The notes: generated by a model not told the origin, from the letters alone. A stretch of DNA of 64,000 nucleotides from Murdochiella vaginalis (GCF_900119705.1 NZ_LT632322.1:434001-498000); one strand, 5' to 3'. Shown: positions 36,324-45,044, numbered from the stretch's first letter. Numbers and translations are program-made.

Positions 36324-36344
36324 AGGACAAGGAGGGTTTTTATA

Positions 36345-37724
36345 ATGGATGTTCGTGATAAATTACTTATGGAAAATCCTTGGAAATTGATGATTCATCT
36401 TAGTTTGCCGGCAATTTTGGGTCAACTGATAGTAGGATTATATGCCTTTGTCGATTCAATTTATGTCGGGCAAATGGTGGGAACCGATGCCATGAGTGCA
36501 GTTTCGGCGGCATCTCCGTTTGTATTAATCAATAATGCGATTGCTGTTCTTCTTGGGATAGGTTCGGGCTCTGTACTTTCTCGGGCAATCGGAAAAAAAG
36601 ATAAAGAAACCGTGGATAAGATTATAGGAAATCTAACTTTCTTGGTAATCGTTTTATCATCAGTAGTTATGATTATCGGTATCATATTTGCTCCTGAATT
36701 TTTACGCTTATCTGGTGCCGGCGGTGAAGTGATGGAGATGGGTGTTTCTTATTTAAGAACAGTATATCTCGGCTCCATATTCGTAAATTTTATGCAGGGT
36801 GCAAATATGGTAATAAGGGCAGAGGGTCGCATGGGAATTGCAATGGGAATCATGGCGGCTGGTGCTATTTTAAATATTATATTAGATCCTATATTCATTC
36901 TGTTTATGCCATCTCGAGGACCGCAAGCTGTTGCAATCGCAACTGTGATTTCTCAAATCAGTCAAGCTTTGGTCACCTTAATATACTTCTTGAAAAAAAG
37001 TCCGGTGGTTCGTTTTCATGGGATAAAACCTGCAAAAGATTTATTACCTGAAATTTTTTCCGTGGGAATGAGCGCTATGCTCATGCAAATTATGATGTTG
37101 GTTCAAATGACAGTTGTATATAATACGGCAGTGCATTTTGGCGGAGAAAAGCAAATAGCTCTTATGGGAGCCGCTCAAAGAGTTATGCAGCTTGCATTTG
37201 TTCCGATATGGGGAATGAGTCAAGGGATGCAGCCCGCTGTCGGAACAAATTTCGGAGCAAAAGAATATATAAGGGTTAAAAAACTTACGAATGTATTTAT
37301 TATAGGTTCTACTTGTCTTGCCGGATTTTTCTTTGCCATAATTGAAATTTTTTCAGTGCAGATATTATCTGCATTTATTACCGATTCAGTTATTGTAAGT
37401 TCAGGATTATCTAATTTTAGGCTTATGTACTGCATATTTCCTACTTATGGCATGCTCATAATGACAGTCACTTATTTTCAGGCTATCGGTAAAGCAAAGC
37501 AGGCAGGAGTATTGGTTATACTAAGGCAACTTGCGCTTGTAATCCCTTTAGTATTGATATTACCTCGTTTTCTGAACGAAAATGTTCTCGGAGTATGGCT
37601 GGCGTTGCCTTTGAATGATGTCGTTATAATTTTGATTGCCATTATATTGCTAATTAGTGAATACAAGCGCATTACTAAGCTTGCACAGGAAATAAACAAG
37701 GTTAATGTTGGTGAGATATCATGA
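36345..37724 (+). CDS. MATE family efflux transporter
   Basis: A 459-residue protein with about twelve transmembrane segments, beginning with MENPWKLMIHLSLPAILGQL and including VDSIYVGQMVGTDAMSAVS and, in the second half, QPAVGTNFGAKEYIRVK, all typical MATE signatures. It would expel organic compounds in exchange for sodium ions or protons. It lies 21 bases downstream of the second ECF ATPase with AAGGAGG as ribosome site, and its stop overlaps the next gene by 4 bases. In this operon it may export a processed product or spent ligand. The hydrophobic core shows no break. Confidence 0.9.
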   Translation: MDVRDKLLMENPWKLMIHLSLPAILGQLIVGLYAFVDSIYVGQMVGTDAMSAVSAASPFVLINNAIAVLLGIGSGSVLSRAIGKKDKETVDKIIGNLTFLVIVLSSVVMIIGIIFAPEFLRLSGAGGEVMEMGVSYLRTVYLGSIFVNFMQGANMVIRAEGRMGIAMGIMAAGAILNIILDPIFILFMPSRGPQAVAIATVISQISQALVTLIYFLKKSPVVRFHGIKPAKDLLPEIFSVGMSAMLMQIMMLVQMTVVYNTAVHFGGEKQIALMGAAQRVMQLAFVPIWGMSQGMQPAVGTNFGAKEYIRVKKLTNVFIIGSTCLAGFFFAIIEIFSVQILSAFITDSVIVSSGLSNFRLMYCIFPTYGMLIMTVTYFQAIGKAKQAGVLVILRQLALVIPLVLILPRFLNENVLGVWLALPLNDVVIILIAIILLISEYKRITKLAQEINKVNVGEIS

Positions 37725-39544
37725 AAAAAATCGTCATTTTGAGTTGTTTCATTGCTTTTGCCTTTGTCGTTTTATTTCCGCGTTCCTTTATTTTTGCTGC
37801 GGAAGAAACTGAACATTACGAAACTGTTATTGATAAAGTTGCGGATGCGTATATAGGTAAAAGCGTTCCAGGTGCATGTGTCATTGTATCTGAACACGGA
37901 GAAATTGTGTTTTCAAAAGCCTACGGATACGCTGATTTAGAAAAAAATATACCTATGGATCCTGAAAACACAGTTTTTGAATGGGGATCAATATCAAAAA
38001 CCTTTATATGGGTAGGTGTGATGCAATTAAATGAAGAAGGAAAAATTGATTTGGATGCGGATATTCGCAACTATCTACCAAAAGGTTTTTTGAAAAATTT
38101 ACACTATGATACACCTATTACAATGCGTCATCTCATGAATCATACGGCGGGCTTCGAGGAGCAGCTTATTAACCTTCGCTATTTTGAAAGTGATAAGGAA
38201 TTTACATTAGCCGAAGTCTTGTCCTCACATCAACCCGAACAGGTATTTTCACCGGGCAAGGTAAGCGCATATTCTAACTGGGGCGCTGCATTAGCTGCAT
38301 TTATTGTAGAAAGAGTGAGTGGTCAAAATTACAAAGAATATGTAAATGAACACATTTTGAAACCTTTAGATATGAACAATACATCGATAGGTCCATTTCA
38401 AAATGATAATCCTACGATTTTGGCAAGAAAGGCAGTCGGTTATTCTTTTTTTGAAAAGAGATTCCGCAAAGAACCGAATATGTATTTAAGAATGTACCCT
38501 GCTGGTGGAATGAATGGCTCAGCTGGGGATTTGTTGAATTATGCACAAGAGCTGGCTAAAAATAATGATAAAGATAATCTATTGTTTAATAATCCTCATA
38601 CTAAAAAAGAAATGTTTACAGAAACCTATCGCTCCTATGGTGCAAATTCAGGTTTATCTCACGGCTTCTGGCAATATGCGAATAATCCGGAAATGCATGG
38701 ACATGAAGGTGGAACATACGGATTCAAAACACAAATATGGGTAGAACCGAAAAATGAGAGAGCAATTTTAATATTGACAAATGTAATGGAGACGGAGTTT
38801 TGCTCGGAGATTATGGAAAAAATTGCATATACAGAAGCTGATGAAAAAAAGATAAAAGAAAATTTAGATCTCAAGATGTTAAGCGGAGATTATCTTCCTG
38901 CCCGCTCTGCATTGAAAAATGTTGGAAAAATACAAGGGAAAAAGCAAATGATTTCCATTAGAGTGACAGATGGAAATCGTCTTTGTCTTACCATGCCATT
39001 TGAAGATAAAAAGCAATATTACGAACAAATAGATTCTAACATTTTCTTTTGCAAGGATGCGAGTCCTGAAGAAAAAATACTTGCTTTTAATATAAATGAC
39101 GGCAAAGTACATTCTATGAGCTTTAGATTAGCTCATGATTATATCCCTGCCACTAACACACAAGGGAAAATAGCATTTTTGTTCAGCTTGGGAACTTATA
39201 TATCAACCACATTATTATTTTTAACATTACTGATTATATGCATCATTTCAACGATACAAAGGTGGAAGAGATGTATGCGACATCATATATATCTATATAT
39301 TTGTGGAGCTATGCTTGGGATTTCTGGAATTACAGGAATGGCTCATTGGTTTTCAATATATGAAATTCTTGCTCATGAACTTATGATTATTATTATTGCT
39401 GGATGGTGTTTTAGTATTATAGGGATTTTATGTGGAGGATATGCAATTTTCAAAGAAAGAAGTATCAAAAACAGTGGATTACTACTAATATTTATAGCTC
39501 AGATTTTTTCGGCATATTATCTTGGGTTTTTAACTGTTGTATAG
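37721..39544 (+). CDS. Membrane-anchored serine beta-lactamase-fold hydrolase (class C/PBP4*-like)
   Basis: A 607-residue exported enzyme. Residues 1-26 form a signal peptide ending at FIFAA. The serine hydrolase domain has the SxxK motif SISK (Ser90-Lys93), the YxN motif YSN (Tyr184-Asn186) and an HEGGTYG motif near residue 328 in place of KTG. The last ~130 residues hold four transmembrane segments. Such proteins (class C beta-lactamase-related) cleave or acylate peptides, esters or D-amino acid substrates outside the cell. As the last gene of the cargo operon, overlapping the MATE gene, it may process the transported ligand at the surface; this is inference. Confidence 0.86.
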   Translation: MKKIVILSCFIAFAFVVLFPRSFIFAAEETEHYETVIDKVADAYIGKSVPGACVIVSEHGEIVFSKAYGYADLEKNIPMDPENTVFEWGSISKTFIWVGVMQLNEEGKIDLDADIRNYLPKGFLKNLHYDTPITMRHLMNHTAGFEEQLINLRYFESDKEFTLAEVLSSHQPEQVFSPGKVSAYSNWGAALAAFIVERVSGQNYKEYVNEHILKPLDMNNTSIGPFQNDNPTILARKAVGYSFFEKRFRKEPNMYLRMYPAGGMNGSAGDLLNYAQELAKNNDKDNLLFNNPHTKKEMFTETYRSYGANSGLSHGFWQYANNPEMHGHEGGTYGFKTQIWVEPKNERAILILTNVMETEFCSEIMEKIAYTEADEKKIKENLDLKMLSGDYLPARSALKNVGKIQGKKQMISIRVTDGNRLCLTMPFEDKKQYYEQIDSNIFFCKDASPEEKILAFNINDGKVHSMSFRLAHDYIPATNTQGKIAFLFSLGTYISTTLLFLTLLIICIISTIQRWKRCMRHHIYLYICGAMLGISGITGMAHWFSIYEILAHELMIIIIAGWCFSIIGILCGGYAIFKERSIKNSGLLLIFIAQIFSAYYLGFLTVV

Positions 39545-39620
39545 AGGATCTTTTAAAAGAATGCTCTAATATATATTTTTCGAGTAAGGAAAATTTGATT
39601 AAATAGTGGAGGTAATTGCT

Positions 39621-39674
39621 ATGTGTTATGTAGGGTCTGTTATTTATATAGAAAATAATAATAGACCTTTTTGA
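39621..39674 (+). other. Very short ORF with a good ribosome site after the operon
   Basis: A 17-codon ORF (MCYVGSVIYIENNNRPF) follows TGGAGGTAATTGCT. It could be a leader peptide or the start of a deleted gene. Nothing else in the 277-base gap from 39545 to 39821 looks coding. Confidence 0.3.
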
Positions 39675-39739
39675 TGTCAGTAATTATTATAAACAATTAA
39701 ATTTAAAACATTTTGGAAGAACAGGTTTCTTCCGTTTTC

Positions 39740-39779
39740 GAGGACTTTTTATGCTTATGTGCAGGAGTCCTCCTTTTTT
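39740..39779 (+). terminator. Terminator between cargo operon and recombination module
   Basis: GAGGACT (39740-39746) pairs with AGTCCTC (39766-39772), followed by CTTTTTT. It probably ends the cargo operon transcript, and it lies 80 bases before the sigma-like gene. Confidence 0.75.
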
Positions 39780-39821
39780 GTCTGAAAAACAAATAGACAA
39801 AAAAGAAATGGAGGAAACTTT

Positions 39822-40238
39822 ATGGCAAAAGAGTATTACCTTTATGTCAGAGGGCAAAAGGTAAAAGTCAGTGAAGATATTTATAAAGTCTACTGGCGAG
39901 AAAAAGAACACGAGAAGTATTTAGAGTAGGTGGACAGAAAAAACCACCTGCTTTTCTTTTCCTCTTTGGATCATGATGGGAATTTTGTAGATAACATCGC
40001 TGATGAAAGCGTTGATGTAGCAAAGATTGTTGAAACACAGATGATGATTGAGGCAGTCAGAAATGCTATATCAAAACTAAACGATGAGGAAAGGGACATC
40101 ATAGAGCGTTTGTATTTCAATGATGAAACGCTATCAAGCATAGCGAGAGGTAAGAAAGTGAGCTATCAAGCTATACAATGGCGAAAAAATAGCATTCTTA
40201 AAAAACTAAGTGTGCTATTGGAAGAATTTATGAAGTAA
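39822..40238 (+). pseudogene. ICE sigma-70-like regulator interrupted by an in-frame amber codon
   Basis: The frame from ATG 39822 (GGAGG at 39810-39814) reads MAKEYYLYVRGQKVKVSEDI... to Glu35, then TAG at 39927-39929, and continues in the same frame without another stop to 40238. The second part has the region 4-type helix-turn-helix (AISKLNDEERDIIERLYFND, LSSIARGKKVSYQAIQWRKN). Related ICE proteins, as I recall them, read ...YLEQVDRKNHLLFFSS, so TAG replaces CAG (Gln) by one base change. A 139-codon sigma-like regulator is thus split. It may be inactive, read through by a suppressor, or translated as two pieces. It sits where such genes control excision. Confidence 0.82.
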
Positions 40239-40686
40239 TCGCCTTGTGCATGAGGGCAGATTTTCCTTGTATAAAGTGAAGGGAGATCTGTCCTCTTAAT
40301 CTAATTGAAGAATTATTTTCAAGAATTGCTTAAAAGAAAATCTCTCTAAAAGCCAATAGGCACTTGTTCCTTGACAACTGAATAGACCAAGGTAGGACTT
40401 TATCTACTTGTGGAGAATTATGACTTACGCCATGACCTTTCTGCTGAAAGAAATTTTGGTTTTATGAATACTGATAAATCAAGGAAACAAGAAAGCGAGC
40501 GATAAATAAGAATACATAAAAACAGATGTGGCAATCTGTTCGTTGAAACAAGTAGTGATAATGATACTTCAATAGTTTAAGCCGGCTCGTCTGGAATAAG
40601 AGGCGGAGGTGAGATTCCTATGTTGCTGCCAAGCACCTACCAATGTCATTAAACTTAAAAATAAATTTGAATGAGGAGGAGTTGAA
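40239..40686 (+). ncRNA. Structured non-coding stretch before the SHOCT/recombinase genes
   Basis: A 448-base gap without an ORF. GAGGGCAGATTTTCCTT (40252-40268) pairs with AAGGGAGATCTGTCCTC (40279-40295) in a long hairpin lacking a T-run. Further on CCTTGACAACTGAATAG (about 40370-40386) resembles the spacer preceding rRNA genes, and GCCGGCTCGTCTGGAA to TTGCTGCCAAGCACCTACC (about 40577-40638) contains GAGGCGGAGGTG and other short inverted segments. Regulatory RNA or recombination-site functions are possible. No known class was recognised with confidence. Confidence 0.4.
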
Positions 40687-40833
40687 ATGAATAATGAATT
40701 ATTAAAATACAGCCTCCAATTATCTATGCTGTCTATGTTACTTTCTAAGCACTTACTCAGCGATATTGAATATAAAAAGATAAAAATTAAATTGATGAAA
40801 AAGTATAACATTCCCACAGAATTATATTTATAA
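40687..40833 (+). CDS. SHOCT-like small protein of the recombination module
   Basis: A 48-residue protein with MLSKHLLSDIEYKKIKIKLMKKYNIP, the L....L.S..EY.KI...L..KY pattern of SHOCT-type short domains that commonly precede serine recombinase genes in Firmicutes elements. GAGGAGG (40674-40680) precedes the ATG with a 6-base spacer. It ends 62 bases before the recombinase start. It may help excision or regulate the recombinase; direct evidence is lacking. Confidence 0.72.
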   Translation: MNNELLKYSLQLSMLSMLLSKHLLSDIEYKKIKIKLMKKYNIPTELYL

Positions 40834-40895
40834 TGTCTTGGAAGTGTGGTATAATAAAACTGCATAGAAAGATACAAAAAAAGGAGGCGGGTGCA

Positions 40896-42662
40896 GTGAA
40901 AAGAGATGTAAAAGTTATTAAAGGTGATACCACACTGAAAAGAACTGCATCAGGCTGTGTAGAGCGCTCAATAAAGAGGGTAGCAGCTTATTGCAGAGTC
41001 AGCACGGATACCGAAGATCAAATTAACAGCTATAATTCTCAAGTAGAACACTACACAGATTTTATAAAGCAAAATAATGAGTGGACACTTGCGGGGATAT
41101 ATGCTGATGAAGCGATAACCGGCACACAGGTTGACAGAAGAATTGATTTTCAAAGATTAATCAATGATTGTATGAACGGAGATATAGATATGGTAATTAC
41201 AAAATCTATATCAAGATTTGCAAGAAATACTTTAGACACCTTGAAATATGTTAGAAAGCTGAAGGAATACAATGTTGCAGTATTTTTTGAAGAAGAAAAT
41301 ATCAATACATTAACGATGGATGGCGAATTGCTTTTGACTATTTTAAGTTCAGTCGCTCAACAGGAAGTGGAAAATATTTCAGCCAATGTTAAAAAAGGCT
41401 TGAGAATGAAGATGGAAAGAGGAGAAATGGTCGGGTTTCAAGGGTGTTTAGGCTATGACTATGATCCGGAGACCAAGAGTATTTCCGTCAATGAAAAAGA
41501 AGCTGAGATTGTACGATATATTTTCAGGAGATACCTTGAAGGTGTTGGTGGGATGGTTATTTCCAGAGAGCTTGAAGAACAAGGTTATTTATCACCAAGA
41601 GGGCATAAGAGGTGGACTGAAACCACTGTTTTAGGAATCATTAAGAATGAAAAATACAAGGGCGATCTTCTTATGGGCAAAACATTTACTGTTGATCCTA
41701 TTTCAAAAAGAAGATTGGATAACTTCGGAGAACAAGATAAATTCTATATTGAGAATCATCACGAACCTATTATTTCTGAAGAAGATTTTGAAAAGGCGCA
41801 GGGGATTAGATTAAGAAGAGCAAAAAATAGAAATACTGTTGCTAACAATGGTGGCAAAAGAGAAAAGTATTCAAGAAAATACGCCTTTAGCAGTATGCTT
41901 GAATGTGGTTTTTGTGGACACATGCTTTCAAGAAGAAATTGGCATTCAAGCTCTGAATATACAAAGGTAATTTGGCAATGTGTTAATGCAACAAAAAACG
42001 GAAAGAAATATTGTCCACATAGCAAAGGCATTGAGGAAGAAGCCATAGAAAAAGCATTTATGGAAAGCTATCGTCAGGTATGCCACAATAATGTAGAAAT
42101 TACAAATGAGTTCTTGAAAACTGTGGAAGAAGAGCTAAAAGATAATAGCTTAGCAAAGGACTTGAAGAAAATAAGCAATCAACTTGATAAAATACTGAAG
42201 AAAGAAAAAGACCTTGTAGAATTAAGACTTAATGAAGCAATCAGTATGGAGATATATCAAGAGAAATATAATGAAATAGCCATAAGCAAGGAAAAATTGC
42301 TCGAAGAAAAGAGGACTTTAGAGGTAACACTGACTGATGAAAAAGCATTGAAGAAAAGGCTTGAGGGGTTTAAGAAGTTACTGGAGTCTAATAAATATCT
42401 TGAAGAGTTTGATAGGACAGTATTTGAAAGTATAGTAGACAAAATCGTAATCGGTGGGACAAATGATGATGGTGATATTGATCCTGCAATGATTACTATC
42501 ATATATAAGACTGGAAAAAAAGATTCTCAGGACGGAAGATTATTCAAGAGCAGAAGAAAAAATGCCAAGGAAGTTAATGAGGAAACTGACAACAAATTGT
42601 ATCCTCATTCAAGCGACGAGGTTAATAATTTGTATTCCTATCCTATTGACAACACATGTTGA
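40896..42662 (+). CDS. Large serine recombinase (ICE integrase/excisionase)
   Basis: A 588-residue large serine recombinase. The catalytic domain has RVAAYCRVSTD with Ser36, YADEAITGTQVDRRIDF, and VITKSISRFARNTLD. A recombinase domain follows (SPRGHKRWTETTVLGIIKNEKYKGDLL), then a zinc ribbon with CGFCGH and a later Cys/His pair (QC...YCPHS), and a coiled coil. The GTG at 40896 was chosen because AGGAGG (40882-40887) lies 8 bases upstream; an in-frame ATG at 40833 overlaps the SHOCT gene. It would integrate and excise the ICE. The stop codon lies exactly at the left edge of a repeat that also occurs elsewhere, so the element end (attR) is probably here. Confidence 0.93.
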   Translation: MKRDVKVIKGDTTLKRTASGCVERSIKRVAAYCRVSTDTEDQINSYNSQVEHYTDFIKQNNEWTLAGIYADEAITGTQVDRRIDFQRLINDCMNGDIDMVITKSISRFARNTLDTLKYVRKLKEYNVAVFFEEENINTLTMDGELLLTILSSVAQQEVENISANVKKGLRMKMERGEMVGFQGCLGYDYDPETKSISVNEKEAEIVRYIFRRYLEGVGGMVISRELEEQGYLSPRGHKRWTETTVLGIIKNEKYKGDLLMGKTFTVDPISKRRLDNFGEQDKFYIENHHEPIISEEDFEKAQGIRLRRAKNRNTVANNGGKREKYSRKYAFSSMLECGFCGHMLSRRNWHSSSEYTKVIWQCVNATKNGKKYCPHSKGIEEEAIEKAFMESYRQVCHNNVEITNEFLKTVEEELKDNSLAKDLKKISNQLDKILKKEKDLVELRLNEAISMEIYQEKYNEIAISKEKLLEEKRTLEVTLTDEKALKKRLEGFKKLLESNKYLEEFDRTVFESIVDKIVIGGTNDDGDIDPAMITIIYKTGKKDSQDGRLFKSRRKNAKEVNEETDNKLYPHSSDEVNNLYSYPIDNTC

Positions 42663-42893
42663 GACGGTAGTATTGATGTCACGAGTCGAAGTAAAATAGC
42701 CGCGAAAGCTTAATTATACTGCGGTTTTCGGGCAATCGGGCAAATTTGGCATCAGACAGGACAAACGCTTTTCGGTAACTTATCCAAAGGCAAATCAGGT
42801 CAAAAAGTGTGAGAGTTGAGTTGCTACGATAGATGTCACTATGTTGAGTTGCCAAGTTAGATGTTGGGTAGTTGTGGCTGTGAAATAGATGTC
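42655..42893. repeat. IS-like end with three 28-bp phased repeats, copy A
   Basis: About 240 bases are closely related to 58717-58956 (copy B) and partly to 52907-53141 (copy C). The right part has three degenerate units ending in AGATGTC/T at 42837, 42865 and 42893, exactly 28 bases apart. Multiple phased terminal repeats are known for IS21-type ends; family assignment here is tentative. The left edge coincides with the recombinase stop codon. Confidence 0.7.
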
Positions 42894-43036
42894 GGAGCGG
42901 CAAAATTGAATTTGTGAAAAGAGAGAATTGCTAGTGTAAAGTTTTTGTAGGAATTCAAAAGCAATAGAAAAGAGGTACTCCAACGTGTTAAGGTTAAGCT
43001 TCCACACCACAACCAAAAACACGAAGGAGGCCCTCT

Positions 43037-43180
43037 ATGTCAGTTAGTATACATCAGTTTGATCTAAGAAGCATTGAAAGATTGAAAAAAGCCCAGGAAC
43101 AGTTTCTCCGGGATCCGTCCACCTTGTCCGACGAGTTTATCCTCACAACAAGAGCCAGAATTCATGGGCATTTTACATGA
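43037..43180 (+). pseudogene. Transposase-like N-terminal fragment
   Basis: A 47-codon frame starts after AAGGAGG (43023-43029): MSVSIHQFDLRSIERLKK.... It resembles the beginning of a transposase-type protein but is lost where the IS3 fragment begins in another frame. The family is not certain. Confidence 0.4.
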
Positions 43181-43274
43181 TTACCTCGTTTGGTATAATG
43201 AAAAGCGAATCAAAGGAACACTTGGTAACATGAGTCCTTTGGAGTACAGACGTAGTCTTGGAATTGCTGTTTAG
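43149..43274 (+). pseudogene. IS3-family transposase C-terminal fragment
   Basis: In the frame from 43149 the last ~40 codons read QEPEFMGILHDYLVWYNEK, then RIKGTLGNMSPLEYRR and SLGIAV before the stop. This is the conserved end of IS3/IS150-group transposases (the YN.KRIK...L..MSP..YR pattern). All upstream catalytic parts are missing, so it is an IS scar. Confidence 0.8.
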
Positions 43275-43326
43275 GCAGTCCAAGAAAATGTCCGCACCCC
43301 CGTGTGTGAAGGAATTTCTGTAAATA

Positions 43327-44760
43327 GGATTTCCTGTGATATGATTTCTTACCAAACAGCCCAGATAACAGCAGTTCCGGCTGTCTGGCAGTTGCTTAGT
43401 ATATAATTCCATACCGGATGGTATGTCAAGAGCGGGCAGGGTTTTCTGCCCGTTTTTGACGGTATTTAGAACTTAGGCCGGCAGCCGATCCTCGTACATG
43501 ATCGCCAGCTCACCATAGACCTGACCGCAGTTCCGGATCGGCAGGCTCCATTTTTTCGTGTCTTCAAATGTGGCTAGATACAAGGCTTTCAGTAACGCCT
43601 GAGCACTTGGGAAAACACTTCGCTGCCGATTCAGCTTGCGGTAGGTGGCATTGAGACTCTCAATCGCGTTGGTCGTATAGATAACCGTTCGGACGTCAGC
43701 AGAAAACTTAAAGATTGGTGTGATGACATCCCAGTCCCGTTCCCATCGTTTCATAGCATGCGGGTATTTCTCTGACCACTTCTCTGCCACGTGATCCCGG
43801 TTGGCGCGTCCTTGTTCCTCATTCGGGGCATTGTAGATCGTCTTTAAATCTTTGGCAAAAGCTTTTCGGTCCTTATCCGCCACATATTTCAGCGTATTCC
43901 GTACCTGATGGACGATACAGCGTTGGTATTCTGTTTTAGGGAGGGCCGTTTGGATGGCTTCGCGGATGCCGGTCAGCCCGTCGGCACAGAGAATTAGGAC
44001 GTCTTTTACGCCGCGGTTTTTGAGACCATTCAATACCGACAGCCAGTACTTTGCACTCTCATTTTCACCGACTTCGATGGTCAGAACTTCTTTTTTTCCC
44101 TCGCAACTGATGCCTAAAATGATGTATGCAGCAAGCTTTCGGATGATTCCATTATCTCGTACGGAATAGTGGATCGCATCAATGAAAAGGACGGGATAGA
44201 CGTCGTCTAGCGGTCGGTTCTGCCATTCTTCGATCTGCGGCAGGATCTTGTCCGTCACGTCGGATATAAAGCCTTCTGAAGTCTCAAAACCATAGATATC
44301 CATCAATGTATCGGAGATCTGACGAGTCGTCATCCCCTTGGCATACATAGAGATGACCTTCTGATCAATGTCTGAAATATCCTTCTGCCGTTTTTTGACA
44401 ACCTTGGGCTCAAACGTGGATTTCCGATTCTGCGGGACTTCGATCTGCATAGAGCCATAGCGCGAGTTGACGGTCTTTTCCTTGTAGCCGTTGCGGTAAT
44501 CGTCGGAATCAGAGCGCTCGGATTTCTCATAGCCAAGATGGTTGTCCATCTCAGCCTCCATCATCTCTTTGATGGTGCCTCCTAGCAGATCCTTGAGTGC
44601 GTCTTGAATATCTTCTGCAGTTTCGATGTCATATTCCTGAAGGAGTTTTTGAACGATCTGGCGTTTTCCTTCGGTCATAACGACTTTATGGATGGGTCTC
44701 TTTTTTCTTGTTGCCATAATAAAAAGCCTCCTGTGATTTAGTGTATATCACAGGAGACCC
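43327..44760. mobile_element. IS256-family insertion sequence (ends tentative)
   Basis: The transposase gene (43473-44717, minus strand) is flanked by a possible inverted repeat pair: GGATTTCCTGTGATAT (43327-43342) and, on the other strand, GGGTCTCCTGTGATAT (44745-44760), 14 of 16 identical. A second hairpin CTCCTGTGAT/ATCACAGGAG (44728-44753) overlaps the right repeat. I could not confirm a target duplication, so the ends are provisional. Confidence 0.5.
43473..44717 (-). CDS. IS256-family transposase (Mutator type)
   Basis: A full-length 414-residue transposase. The N-terminal region has MDNHLGYEKSERSDSDDYRN, typical of IS256. The DDE catalytic residues are Asp180 (VLFIDAIHYSVRDNG), Asp246 (LILCADGLTGI) and Glu353 (TTNAIESLNATYRKL). 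The C..H-type segment CIVHQVRNTLKY is also present. Base composition is more GC-rich than the neighbouring ICE genes, so the element came from another background. The gene is intact and probably functional. It lies within older IS scars (IS3 to the left, IS30 to the right). Confidence 0.93.
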   Translation of the reverse strand: MATRKKRPIHKVVMTEGKRQIVQKLLQEYDIETAEDIQDALKDLLGGTIKEMMEAEMDNHLGYEKSERSDSDDYRNGYKEKTVNSRYGSMQIEVPQNRKSTFEPKVVKKRQKDISDIDQKVISMYAKGMTTRQISDTLMDIYGFETSEGFISDVTDKILPQIEEWQNRPLDDVYPVLFIDAIHYSVRDNGIIRKLAAYIILGISCEGKKEVLTIEVGENESAKYWLSVLNGLKNRGVKDVLILCADGLTGIREAIQTALPKTEYQRCIVHQVRNTLKYVADKDRKAFAKDLKTIYNAPNEEQGRANRDHVAEKWSEKYPHAMKRWERDWDVITPIFKFSADVRTVIYTTNAIESLNATYRKLNRQRSVFPSAQALLKALYLATFEDTKKWSLPIRNCGQVYGELAIMYEDRLPA

Positions 44761-44921
44761 ATTCGGAACCCTTCATCTGCTTTTTACAGAAAAACTTTCA
44801 TACTCTCGGAATACAAAATGGAACTTTGGATCCCAATAACCAAAGCTTAATCACTATTAAACAAGTCTCAGAGTCCAAGCTTTTTCTTTCGTTCGAAAAG
44901 TCTTGGACTCCTACGCTCTAA

Positions 44922-45003
44922 CGACATTCCCTTTGCCAAGTTCCATCCTGCAACGAGCGTTAAGACTCACTTCTTGATGTAGGGTTATTATCAGGGTAGT
45001 CTT
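44922..45003. repeat. 82-bp dispersed repeat, copy 1
   Basis: This stretch matches 52690-52771 in the same orientation at 71 of 82 bases, with the central CATCCTGCAACGAGCGTTAA and TTCTTGATGTAGGGTTAT fully conserved. It is non-coding here, and directly precedes the IS30 fragment. Probably an IS remnant or small repeat. Confidence 0.75.
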
Positions 45004-45044
45004 AATCCAGCCCGTACCAGAAGGGCTCCTGTGAGGTAAATCAT

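Noticed and set aside
40370-40390. Segment like the leader of rRNA operons (TTGACAACTGAATAG) as a sign of an rRNA operon
   Set aside because: No rRNA follows; it lies within the ICE recombination module and may only be a chance or regulatory similarity.
42679-42903. Minus-strand ORF across IS-like end copy A
   Set aside because: It crosses the phased repeats and has no family pattern; the equivalent frame in copy B ends elsewhere.
44945-44965. CAACGAGCG motif resembling the 16S rRNA 1100 region (also at 52720)
   Set aside because: Only nine bases agree and no other rRNA sequence is present; it is part of the 82-bp dispersed repeat.
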